DNA of 64,000 nt from CAWGMT01 sp963823675 (lineage in GTDB: Bacteria > Planctomycetota > Planctomycetia > Isosphaerales > Isosphaeraceae). Below, in pieces: positions 55,691-64,000 of the stretch (positions are counted from its first letter, which is position 1; each line of letters opens with the position of its first letter). The position numbers and the translations under genes are program-made. The stretch spans positions 558,001-622,000 of the forward strand of contig CAWGMT010000013.1 in NCBI GenBank assembly GCA_963823675.1, given 5' to 3'. The notes below the pieces were generated by a model that made no database searches, was not told where the DNA came from, and saw only the letters and a program-made list of their open reading frames with translations.

Positions 55691-58600
55691 ATGGTAGCAT
55701 TCAACGGCCGAGACCGGTTTTTGCCATTTGACGAGCGCACCCTATTCATCGACGAGCAATGCGATCGGTACGAGGCTGCGTGGCGCACTGCGCACGGGCC
55801 GCGGATCGACGACTACCTCCGCGACTTGGACGGAGAAACGCGGCTCGCGCTCTGGCTCGAGCTGGTGATGCTCGATCAGGAGCTGCGCCGGGGAGGGGGA
55901 GAGTCGCCGACCCTGGCCGACTACAAAGAGAGTTGCCCCGACCGAATGGTTTGGCTAGAACTCTCGACCGACGGGCTGGGCCCGATCAAGAAGCCGGGTA
56001 GAGCGGCGGGTGAGGCGACCGATACGGGTTGCCACCCCGGGCCGATCGACGCCGCCGTGACCGCGGATCGGGTCGAGCCGATTGCCGATCCGGAGGCGAG
56101 CACGGCCGCCTCGCTGGATAATGCGACGGATCCGGTCGGGCCGCCCAGCACGGCCGGGCCGCCTGCCGGGGGCGATGCCCAGTGTATCGACGGTCTGGCG
56201 CGCGCTCGCCCCGGCGCCGCCTTCGGCGAATATGAGCTGCTCCGGCGGCTTGGCTCCGGCGGCATGGGAGTCGTCTTCGAGGCCCGGCAGAAGCGGCTCA
56301 ATCGCATCGTCGCGCTCAAGATGATCAAGGCCGGCAGCCTCGCCGATGAGCGGCACATCCGGCTCTTCCGCAGCGAGGCCGAGGCCGTCGCGGCCCTGGA
56401 CCACCCGCACATCGTCCCCATCCTGGACAGCGGCGAGCACGAGGGGATGCTCTACTACAGCATGAAGCGGGTCGACGGCCAGGATCTGGGCTGTCTTCTC
56501 GCGTCGTTCCGCGATCGGCCGGCGGCGATCGCCCGGCTGGTGGCGCGGGTCGCCGAGGCGATCGCGCATGCGCACCAGCGCGGTGTCCTGCACCGCGATA
56601 TCAAGCCCTCCAACATCCTGGTCGACGAGCAGGGCGAGCCGCACGTCATCGACTTCGGCCTGGCCATGCGGATGGACGCGGCGGCGAGCGAGAGTTCGTC
56701 TGGAAACCCGGTGGGGACCCCCGGCTACATGTCGCCCGAGCAGGCGCGAGGCCGGCGGGAGGCGATCACCACGGCGACCGATGTCTACGGGCTGGGGACG
56801 TTGCTGTATGCGCTGTTGACCGGCCGGCCGCCGTTCTCAGGCAGTTCGGCGGTGGAGATCCTGCACCACGTCATCGACGATGAGCCGCCTCGCCCTCGCG
56901 ATCGGAATCCCCATGTCGACCGCGACCTGGAGATCATCTGCCTGAAGTGTCTGAGCAAGGAGCCCAAGGACCGATACGCATCGGCCAGCGAGCTGGCCGA
57001 TGACTTGAACCGGTGGCTCGACGGGCGGCCGATTCTGGCCCGGCCCTCCTCGCGAGTGGAGCGGGTGGTCAAGTGGGTGCGGCGGCACAGGCTGGTCGCC
57101 GCGCTCTCCGGCGCGGCGGTGATCGGTGCAATCCTCGGGGTCTCCGGGCTGGCCTGGGGCTTGTCGGCGGCCGTCGCGGCGCGGGATGACGCTCTCAAAG
57201 GTGAGGATAGCGCCCGGCATCTCGCCTACGCCGCGAGCCTCAACCTGGCCGAGCGCGACTGGCGCGACGCCAACATCGCCCAGGTGCTGCGTCACCTGGA
57301 CGAGACCCGGCCGCCCCAGGGGAAGAGCCGACCTCCGCGGCTTCGAGTGGTATTACCTCGACCACCTCACCCGCTCGCAGGGGCTGATCCTCGAGGGCCA
57401 CAAAGAAATCGTCTCGGACGTGGCCTACAGCCGCGACGGCCGCCGCGTGGCCTCGGCGAGCGGCGACCACACTGTCAAGCTGTGGGATGCAGTCACGGGC
57501 CGGATCATCCGTACGACAGCCGGCGACGCCGCCTGTCAAGGCGGTCGCCTTCTCGCCCGACGGCAAGGCCGCTGGCCTCGGCCGGCAGCGATCGTGCGGT
57601 GACGCTCTGGGACGCGGCGACCGGCCAGGTCATCCGGTCGTCTCGCCGGGCACACCGGGACGATCTACAAGCTGGAGTTCTCACCCGACGGCAAGGCCGT
57701 CGCCTCATCCAGCGCGGACGGGACGATCCGGCTGTGGAACGCCGGGGACGGATCGCTCATCCGGGCCCTGCGGGACCACCGCGGCCGATTCGAGTCCGTG
57801 GGAGGCCTGGCCTTCTCGCCCGACGGCAAGATCCTGGCCTCGGCAGGCGGGAGCGAGCCCACCATCCGGTTGTGGGAATTCGCCACCGGTCGACTCCTCC
57901 GCACCGTCGACGACGACGTGTTCCGCGTCGGCGACTTCCCCGGCCCGCGGCGGGGGATTGACGTCCGCCACAAGCCCGTCGCGTTCTCGCCCGACGGCAA
58001 GACCCTGGCCTCCGGCGCGGAGGACGGGACGATCCGGCTTCGCGACGCCGGCACCGACCGGCTGGTCCTCACCGTGCGAGACCCCCACAACCTGGAAGCG
58101 GTCACTGGGCTGGCCTACTCGCCCGACGGCAAGCGGCTGGCCTCCGCGAGCTTCAACGGCCAGGCGGTCAGCCTCTGGGATGTCGCCTCCGGCTGCCTGT
58201 TGCGCACCATCAAAGTGAAGACCCGCGCGATCTGGGACCTCGCGTTCGGCCCGGATGGCGTGCACCTGGCTTCGGCCTGCACCGACGGGGGCCTCCAGAT
58301 CCTCGACGTGACCCGGGACCAGGAATTCCGCCGGTTCCCGGAGGCCCGCGCTGCGGTCGGCGTCGCCTTCGGCCCCGATGGCTCATTCATCGCCACCGCG
58401 GGCACGGACCAGACCGTGACGATCCGCGAACTGCCCACCGGCCAGGTCGTCCGCAAGCTCGCGGGACACGCCAGCATCGTCGAGTCCGTCGCGATCCGTC
58501 CCGACGGCCGCCGCGTGGCCTCGGCGGGAAACGATCGCACGGTCCGCGTTTGGGACGTCGCCTCCGGGAAGGAGATTTACGTCCTGGCGGGCCATACCGA

Positions 58601-59257
58601 CGACATTTACCACGTCGTCTTCAGCCCTGACGGCAAGACGCTTGCCTCGGCGAGCAAGGACCGCACCATCAAGCTCTGGGACGCGGACGCTGGCCGCGAG
58701 ATCCGGAGCCTGGGCGGTCACATCAACGCCGTCAATGCCGTCGCCTTCTCCCCGGATGGCAAGACTCTGGCCTCCGCCGGCTTCGATGGCTTCGTGATGC
58801 TCTGGGACGTCGGCTCCGGTCGCCGGCTCCGGTCCGTGATGTCCCATCCCACCGGGGTCCGCTCGGTCGCGATCAGCCGGGATGGACGCTGGCTGGCCGC
58901 GGGGGGATATGTGGATCCAACCATCCGCGTCTGGGATCTTGCGACGGGCCGGGAGGGCGCGAGGCTCAGCGGCCACGCTGCGCAAGTGACCGGGCTGGCG
59001 TTCTCACCCGATGGCCCGCGACTGGCGTCGTCCGGCGCCGATCAGACCGTCCGGCTCTGGGAGCCGGTGTTCGGCCGGGGCGTCGCGGTCCTCCGCGGGC
59101 ATGTCGGACCGGTCTGGGGGTTGGAGTTCTCTCCCGACGGCGCCGGATCGCTTCCGTCGGCGACGATCAGACGGTGCGGCTCTGGGAGGCCGGCACGGCG
59201 CGCGAACGGGCTGGCGACGATCGAGGAATCCTGCTCCAAGTGCCGCCGGCGAAATGA
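55691..59257 (+). CDS. Membrane Ser/Thr protein kinase-WD40 fusion, several frameshifts
   Basis: From ATG 55691: a cytoplasmic N-terminal region typical of sigma-linked kinases (ERTLFIDEQCDRYEAAWRTA), then a full kinase domain with LGSGGMGVVFEARQ, VALKMIKAG, HRDIKPSNIL, VIDFGLAM and GTPGYMSPEQ. A transmembrane helix lies at about residue 470-490 (AALSGAAVIGAILGVSGLAW). WD40 repeats begin near residue 560 and number about twelve. Frames change near 57315, between 57520 and 57650 (two or more), and near 59147; the last restores an ending ILLQVPPAK and stop at 59257. Stress sensing by phosphorylation in partnership with the sigma factor is inferred. Confidence 0.8.
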
Positions 59258-59341
59258 TGCGCGGACGTCATCGGCTCGGATGACCCGCGTCCCGATCCCG
59301 CGTCGCGGTCCCCGCGGTCAGCGACCGGGCGCGGCGGGCAA

Positions 59342-59530
59342 CTACTCCGGCTGGCAGACCCCGCTCGAGCAGGTGCACCCTGCCGGGCACCGGCCTCCCG
59401 GCTCGCAATTCATGCCGCACTGAGAAGGCCCGATGGAACGGACCTGCTCGGGCGGGATCTCGGCGCTCGGCACCGCGGTCGCGCCCGGCTTCGTACGCTC
59501 AACGGAGGGGGACAATCTGGGCAGTCGCAT
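59342..59530 (-). CDS. Cys-rich 62-residue peptide, putative precursor of a modified peptide
   Basis: Clear AAGGAG eight bases before ATG 59530, which lies 22 bases after the stop of the PatA/PatG-like protease on the same strand. Residues 1-37 are Cys-free, Pro- and Arg-containing (SVERTKPGATAVPSAEIPPE) and would act as leader. The C-terminal 25 residues contain all six cysteines (38, 42, 48, 52, 54, 59; spacing C-x3-C-x5-C-x3-C-x-C-x4-C) with many glycines and no large hydrophobics. No signal peptide. The spacing is knottin-like, and its position beside a maturation-type protease suggests a ribosomally made, processed peptide. The function is not known. Confidence 0.7.
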   Translation of the reverse strand: MRLPRLSPSVERTKPGATAVPSAEIPPEQVRSIGPSQCGMNCEPGGRCPAGCTCSSGVCQPE

Positions 59531-59552
59531 GATGAGGGCTCCTTACTAGGAC

Positions 59553-61600
59553 CTACCGGACGAACCACGATCGCATCGGGCCGACGGTCACGGGAACCAC
59601 GTCGCTGACATCAACGGTGAAGCGGAACACCTTGCGCACGGTCTGCACCTGGCGCTCGGGGTAGAAGAAATGGATCTTCACGTCCCAGCAGTCGGAATCG
59701 GGGCGGCAAATCGGGCTGCGCTCGATCTCGACCGCGTCGAGCTCCATCGCATCCTTGTGGGCCGCCGCGAAAACCTTCTCGACCTCGAAGGCGTTGGTGG
59801 CAGCGTAGTTCATGGCCCGCTCCTGGGCCGTGACGCCGAGGTTGCGGTGCTCGTGATAGATCTTCTGGAGGAAGCCATGCACGGCGGCCACCTTGCGGGC
59901 GAAGGCCTCGCGGTGCTCGGCCGAGGCCGAGTCCGGCGGCGGCTTGCCGGTGGCTGCCTTGACGAGCGCGCCGGTCAACCAGCTATAGAGCCCGCGCAGC
60001 TCGGGGATCACCACCGGCACAACCTGGCCGTTGAACAACCGCGCCCGGCCGCCCAGACGCCCGGCGATCGAGACCATCTCGATCTCGCTCCGAACCTGCT
60101 CTTCCAGGAACTGCCGCAGCAATTCGTACGCTCGGGCGGCGAACGGGCCGGCCGGCGCAATCGCGTACAGCGGTGTCTGGCCGACGGTCAAGGTCCACGC
60201 GATTGACGCGGCCTCCCAGGGGCTGTCCTTCAGGTACGCGTGCATCTGGGAGGGGTCCCAGGGATTCGCGCTGGACCTCGCATGTGCTGGAGGATCGAGT
60301 CGCGTCGCGCCTCGGAGATCAGGTCGAAGGCGATCTGCCCCAGCGCGAAGACCAGGCCACCGGCACTCGCCGCGGCGGCCTTCTCCTGGCACGCGGCGCA
60401 GCCGCAGCCTTCCGCCGGGACGATCGAGCTCGCATCGACCGAACCGGAAATCGGCGGCGAGGCCGCCAGAGAGCCGAGCGCAAGGGACGGCTCCACGCCT
60501 GGCGGGCCGAGCCGCTCGGGACCTCCCAACCGCGCCGTCGCGGCATGCGGGACTGATCCGCCGCCATCCGGATCTGCCGGCGGATTGATGGGAAACTCGT
60601 CGCTCATGCCGACTTCCTCGGATTGCAGCAGTTGGACGGCCCTGACCAGGTCCAGCCGCCCTGCGAGGTGTCGGCGGCACAGGATCGAATCATCGACGCA
60701 CTTCCGGGCCGAGTCAAGCAAAATCTTGCGGAGTTGGGCCGCGGGCAGGTTGCGACCGCGACAGAGCGCCAGACTCCACAAGAGCGCCGCGGCGCCCGAG
60801 ACGATGGCCGTGGCGAAGCTCGTCCCGGCCACAACGACATGGTTGCCACCGGCGCGGGCGGCGAGCAGGCCTGCGCCGGGGGCGAGCAGTCCTTCCGACC
60901 GGTAAGCCCTGCCCCAGTTGCTCCGCTCCAGCGGGCGGCCGAGTTCATCCATCGCGCCCACGGCGAGCACGCTCGGCAGCGCGGCCGGGACGTGCGCGCA
61001 CTCGCACCCATCGTTGCCCGCCGCCGCCACGACCAGCACTCCGCGCCGGATCGCCAGCGCCAACGCTTTGGCCAGGACAGGCTCCGCCCCGGCCGCCGGC
61101 CCGTACTGCCCGGCGCTGACGTTGATGATGAACGCCCCGCGCTCCACCGCCAAATGAATCGCCCGCGCCAGTTCGAGCTGCGAGCAGGCGGGCCGGAACG
61201 GCTGGCCGGCCGAGGACTTGGCGTCGCCGAAGATCGGCACGATCAGTCCCCGGCAGCCCGGCGCCATCCCGAGGCCGGGGCCGTCCGGCCCCTGCCGGCC
61301 GAAGATCAGGCTCGCCACTGCCGTCCCGTGCCGCGTCGCGGGGCTGCCCGGATCCGCGACGGCGGGCACGACGGACTCGATCACGGCGAGCCGTGCCCCG
61401 GAGAGCGACCGATGACCACGGTCCACCGGCCCGTCGAGCACCGCCACCACGACCCGCGGGTCGCCCATCGTCTGCGACCAAAGCTCCGGCAACCCGTGAA
61501 TCGATAAGAGTGAGCCGCTCGAGGCCGCTCGATTTCCCACCCCGATCGCCGCGAGATCATCGTCGTTCATGATCGGACAACGGACCAATGACCAAGTCAT
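59553..61600 (-). CDS. Subtilisin-like protease with PatA/PatG-type C-terminal domain, one frameshift
   Basis: The ATG at 61600 overlaps the preceding stop (TAATG). The S8 domain has catalytic Asp56 (VVAVLDGPVD), His91 (RHGTAVASLIFG), oxyanion Asn196 (AAAGNDG) and Ser261 (GTSFATAIVSGAAAL). A linker with a CGCAAC cluster follows. A one-base shift near 60280 leads to SANPWDPSQMHAYLKDSPWE, ASIAWTLTVGQTPLYAIAPA and FNGQVVPVVIPELRGLYSWL, the C-terminal region of cyanobactin maturation proteases. In that family the protease cuts leader or follower peptide and PatG also macrocyclises. No adenylation or heterocyclase partner is seen here. ~680 residues; N-terminal start could be 61570. Confidence 0.8.
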
Positions 61601-61974
61601 TACCGCTCATCAAACCGCCAGTCGCTGGTCGGGCCGGGGTGTTCGGCGTCAACGGCGAACGGGATCGGCTCCAGGCCGGTCGGCACGGGAACGACGATCT
61701 CGGGCAGCCGCCGGGGCCGCAGTGCGATCAGACCGCGCCGGACCGCGCAGGCCATGCAAAACCGCTGCTCGCCGCGCTGGATGAAGATCTCGCCTTCCAG
61801 CAAGCTGTGGTAGAAATCCTGTCCGGGGGCCATCATGAAGCAAAACGCGCACTGGCTATCAGACTTGATGTTGATCCGCCAGCCCGACTCGAGCAGGAAC
61901 AGGCGGCTGTGGCTTGGTGTGTCGTCCTCTGTCTCAAGCTGGTCTGATGGCATCGATCGCGGATCGGGATTCAT
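61600..61974 (-). CDS. Small protein with two CxxC motifs
   Basis: 124 residues from ATG 61974, which overlaps the stop of the upstream HTTM gene (ATGA), with GAGGAGA upstream. Cysteines form C-x2-C twice (SQCAFCFMM and QRFCMACAV), 27 residues apart, probably a zinc site. N-terminal segment is acidic (DQLETEDDTPSHSRLFLLE). The C-terminus is Pro-rich. No family recognised. Being translationally coupled on both sides it must belong to the peptide operon, perhaps as a recognition or regulatory factor. Confidence 0.65.
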   Translation of the reverse strand: MNPDPRSMPSDQLETEDDTPSHSRLFLLESGWRINIKSDSQCAFCFMMAPGQDFYHSLLEGEIFIQRGEQRFCMACAVRRGLIALRPRRLPEIVVPVPTGLEPIPFAVDAEHPGPTSDWRFDER

Positions 61975-63470
61975 GACTGGACTGTCTCCTCGGTGTCGAG
62001 CAAGGTTGCAATCGCGTTCTGTGAGTTTTGGGCCTGGCCTCGGTCGAGAGCCAGGCGGTGCGACGGTCGAGAGTGGATCCCGCAGGCTAGATCGGTGCAG
62101 GCGACGTCGCGCGGCCGAGCGGCCGCAACCATATTGTACACACGCCGGCCCGCCCATGCGACACCAGGGAAAAAACCGACGACCGCCGCGGGCCAGAAAA
62201 GCGGCAGCCATGCGGCAAGCGTGCGCACGGCATCGAACCCGGCCGTGATTCTGCCTGTCCGCGAAATCACATGCATCGACCGCATGCAGTCGTCGCGCGT
62301 CAAGCGGGGATCGATCGAGCCGACATCCACGGCCGTCAAATCCACAGGATCGAGCACATGGCTGGGATCGGCGGCGGTGAGCAGGGCCATGGAAGACCGG
62401 CACCGAGGACACGCGCCGTCGAAAAGCACGCGCAATTCCGGCTGGTAACGCCCGGTGACGAGCCCGCGCAGCCAGCCTCCCCTGACAAACACGAGATTGG
62501 CCGCGATCATGATCAGGGCAAACTCCATCAATCCAGGGCTAATCACGCCAATGCCCACATGAAGCGCCACGATGCCGCCGAGAACGAGCGGCCGCACGAT
62601 TCCCACCCAGATCAGGACGGGGTACAGCAATTCCAGTGCCAGGCTGAGATGCGTCAGGAAGTTGATGGCCCAAGGCCAGGCTGCCAGCGGCGTGAAATCC
62701 CAGCCCACGAACTCTCCAGTCGCCATGGTGCGCCAGAGCGCCGTTCCGGTCCACCATGACGGTCCTTGTAGCTTGGATAGTCCGGCCATGCCGTAGATGA
62801 CCACGAGGTGGAGCTGGATCAGCCGCAGCGCCAGGTTGGCGGAAATCGAGAGCGGCGGCTCCGCCGGGTCGTCGGGCGCAACGCGGCGGCTGGCGCCACG
62901 GGCTTGGGGAAGAGCCGGACGGGCCCGAATCGCGCTGCGAGCCTGGCGCCAGCGCCGCCAGAATCGGTCCAGTGAGACCGCCTGCCCGCTTGTTCCGGTC
63001 ACGGCGAGATAGAACGTCAGCATCGAGAGCACCTGGTCGAACCCGAAAAGCGCGATCGGCGCCCGCCGGGCGGTGGATACAACGATCACCCAGCTCAACA
63101 CGGCCGTCACGCGGCTCATGATCCCCAGGGTGTAAAGGGCCAGAACGGCCAGGCACAGGCACCAGACCGGCCTGAGCCAAACATCGCTGACCGAGAACCA
63201 GAATGACCAGGCCAGGGGCCGCTGGATGCTCCGCATCAGCTCGGGGTCGGCCCAGCCATTGGAGCCGAAGTAGTCGCGCAGATCGAGACCGAATACCAGC
63301 AGGCTCCAGAATGCCAGGAGCCCGACGGCGACGCGCAGACAGCCGAGCGAAGTCGGGCTTGCGGGCGTGAAGAAGAACGCGTTCCAGCCGCGGTGCGCGG
63401 CCCCGCCGAGCTCGCCAAGGTAGGCCGCCACATCGCTCAGAAATCGTCGCACGGGAAATCTCCGATCCAT
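61971..63470 (-). CDS. HTTM (gamma-carboxylase/SdpB-like) membrane protein fused to a DCC thiol-oxidoreductase domain
   Basis: 499 residues, start ATG 63470 overlapping the upstream gene by 34 bases. Ten or so hydrophobic helices in the first 330 residues include LGCLRVAVGLLAFWSLLVFG, LWVIVV-like segments, YGMAGLSKLQGPSWWTGTAL (the G-x-SKL..WW.G.A signature of HTTM proteins) and LELLYPVLIWVGIVRPLVLG. The C-terminal ~130 residues carry DGACPRCRSSM, the DxxCxxC of DCC-type (DUF393) thiol-disulphide domains, plus a CGIH tail. HTTM proteins include vitamin-K carboxylase and SdpB. A peptide-modifying or exporting role is inferred from neighbours. Confidence 0.75.
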   Translation of the reverse strand: MDRRFPVRRFLSDVAAYLGELGGAAHRGWNAFFFTPASPTSLGCLRVAVGLLAFWSLLVFGLDLRDYFGSNGWADPELMRSIQRPLAWSFWFSVSDVWLRPVWCLCLAVLALYTLGIMSRVTAVLSWVIVVSTARRAPIALFGFDQVLSMLTFYLAVTGTSGQAVSLDRFWRRWRQARSAIRARPALPQARGASRRVAPDDPAEPPLSISANLALRLIQLHLVVIYGMAGLSKLQGPSWWTGTALWRTMATGEFVGWDFTPLAAWPWAINFLTHLSLALELLYPVLIWVGIVRPLVLGGIVALHVGIGVISPGLMEFALIMIAANLVFVRGGWLRGLVTGRYQPELRVLFDGACPRCRSSMALLTAADPSHVLDPVDLTAVDVGSIDPRLTRDDCMRSMHVISRTGRITAGFDAVRTLAAWLPLFWPAAVVGFFPGVAWAGRRVYNMVAAARPRDVACTDLACGIHSRPSHRLALDRGQAQNSQNAIATLLDTEETVQS

Positions 63471-64000
63471 TCCGGCGTTGTGAACAGGCTTTCGTCGAAC
63501 AGGTCATACGCCGGCGCGCCGGGAGCCGACGTCGCGCGAAGCACGGCATCCGGCTCGGGAATCAGATGCCGCTCCAGGTGCAGGGTCACGCTCTGACATC
63601 CGGGCCGAGTCCGGCAGAGGTGGCGGGCGTAGGCACGAGCCAGAGGACTGCTGCTGCCCGCTCCAGATCGCTCCCTGGTCTCGAGAACTTCACGGAAAAG
63701 CGCGTTCGCCAGAGCCAACTGCCTCTGGTGCCGCATCGGCGGGCCGGGCAGATGCCGGGCTGGCAAACGCACCAGCTCGTCGGACCTGGCCTGCCCAAAC
63801 CGGAGCGTGGCCGTGACGACGGGCGTCGGCGGGGGTTCGGTATAAAATCGATAGGAATAACCCAGATCCACCAGATCGAAATAAGGGATGAAAAAATCGG
63901 CGAACGCCCGCTGTAGCGGCGACGACGGCGGCACGCCGAACGCACCGGCGAGAACCGCGGCGATATGGAACAACAGAGCCAAGCTCGCCAGCACGCGCGC
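63437..64000 (-). CDS. Membrane-anchored companion of the HTTM protein, 5' end outside window
   Basis: The frame is open through the right edge; 63994 is a GTG that may not be the start. One hydrophobic helix (LASLALLFHIAAVLAGAFGV) is followed by FFIPYFDLVDLGYSYRFYTE, then a soluble domain with CRTRPGCQSVTLHLERHLIP and an acidic Asp/Phe-rich end. HTTM genes are often preceded by such a protein with one helix and a YRFY motif; it is a counterpart to SdpA in position, but I cannot claim sequence homology. It overlaps the HTTM start by 34 bases and is the first visible gene of the operon. Confidence 0.6.
   Translation of the reverse strand, partial: ARVLASLALLFHIAAVLAGAFGVPPSSPLQRAFADFFIPYFDLVDLGYSYRFYTEPPPTPVVTATLRFGQARSDELVRLPARHLPGPPMRHQRQLALANALFREVLETRERSGAGSSSPLARAYARHLCRTRPGCQSVTLHLERHLIPEPDAVLRATSAPGAPAYDLFDESLFTTPEWIGDFPCDDF

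Noticed and set aside
59342..64000. Standard cyanobactin cluster
   Set aside because: Only the protease resembles that pathway. No YcaO cyclodehydratase, prenyltransferase or AYDG-type precursor recognition site is seen in the window.
1..64000. tRNA or rRNA genes
   Set aside because: I looked for the T-loop consensus with a matching acceptor stem and for conserved rRNA segments. Isolated ggttcgaatcc-like matches had no cloverleaf around them.

Overview
The window is GC-rich (roughly two thirds G+C by eye) and looks like a planctomycete chromosome, most likely from the Isosphaeraceae/Gemmataceae side of Planctomycetia. The signs are Ser/Thr kinases fused to WD40 propellers, one of them directly behind an ECF sigma factor; zinc-ribbon plus TPR proteins; a DUF4058 relic; secreted proteins made of short Gly-, Cys- or Pro-rich motifs; a GH39 domain fused to a PHP domain; and many intergenic tandem and inverted repeats. 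No tRNA, rRNA or CRISPR array was found. I made no database searches, so every family name rests on motif recognition.

Layout. 1-11 kb is an accessory, decayed stretch: a broken methyltransferase, a repeat-filled 2 kb spacer, an IS21 relic, three remnants of one REP-type (RAYT) transposase, an antitoxin whose VapC is deleted, a large secreted carboxypeptidase-regulatory-like protein and a START-like protein. 11-17.3 kb holds a CHAT-STAND-TPR protein convergent with a trypsin-like peptidase and its 74-residue neighbour. 17.7-25.6 kb has a kinase-WD40 protein, small membrane proteins bracketed by a 40-bp inverted repeat, a broken VapBC pair, a three-part chimeric ORF and a polysaccharide deacetylase. 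25.6-30.3 kb is a tandem trio of zinc-ribbon/TPR paralogues. 30.3-39.2 kb holds a 72-bp tandem repeat, a RelB-like antitoxin, an aspartic-protease pair, a two-domain alpha/beta hydrolase, and a GH39-PHP fusion next to an APH-type kinase. 39.6-49.4 kb carries htpG, three secreted envelope-type proteins, an aminotransferase, a secreted helical-repeat protein and a HigBA-like pair. 49.4-59.3 kb carries a tandem M16 peptidase, DUF4058 fragments, a possible group II intron relic, an ECF sigma factor and its kinase-WD40 partner.

The most interesting locus is the last 4.7 kb (59342-64000, minus strand). It is a tightly overlapping operon: a membrane-anchored companion protein, an HTTM/gamma-carboxylase-like membrane protein with a fused DCC thiol-oxidoreductase domain, a four-cysteine small protein, a subtilisin whose C-terminal half resembles cyanobactin PatA/PatG maturation proteases, and a 62-residue peptide with six cysteines packed into its last 25 residues. 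It reads as a peptide maturation system (precursor, protease, membrane partner, thiol chemistry).

A caution on the whole window: about twenty single-base frameshifts interrupt otherwise well-conserved genes, including htpG. Many are in G/C runs, so residual assembly indels are at least as likely as decay. Where both halves of a gene are well conserved it is given as one CDS with the frameshift noted.
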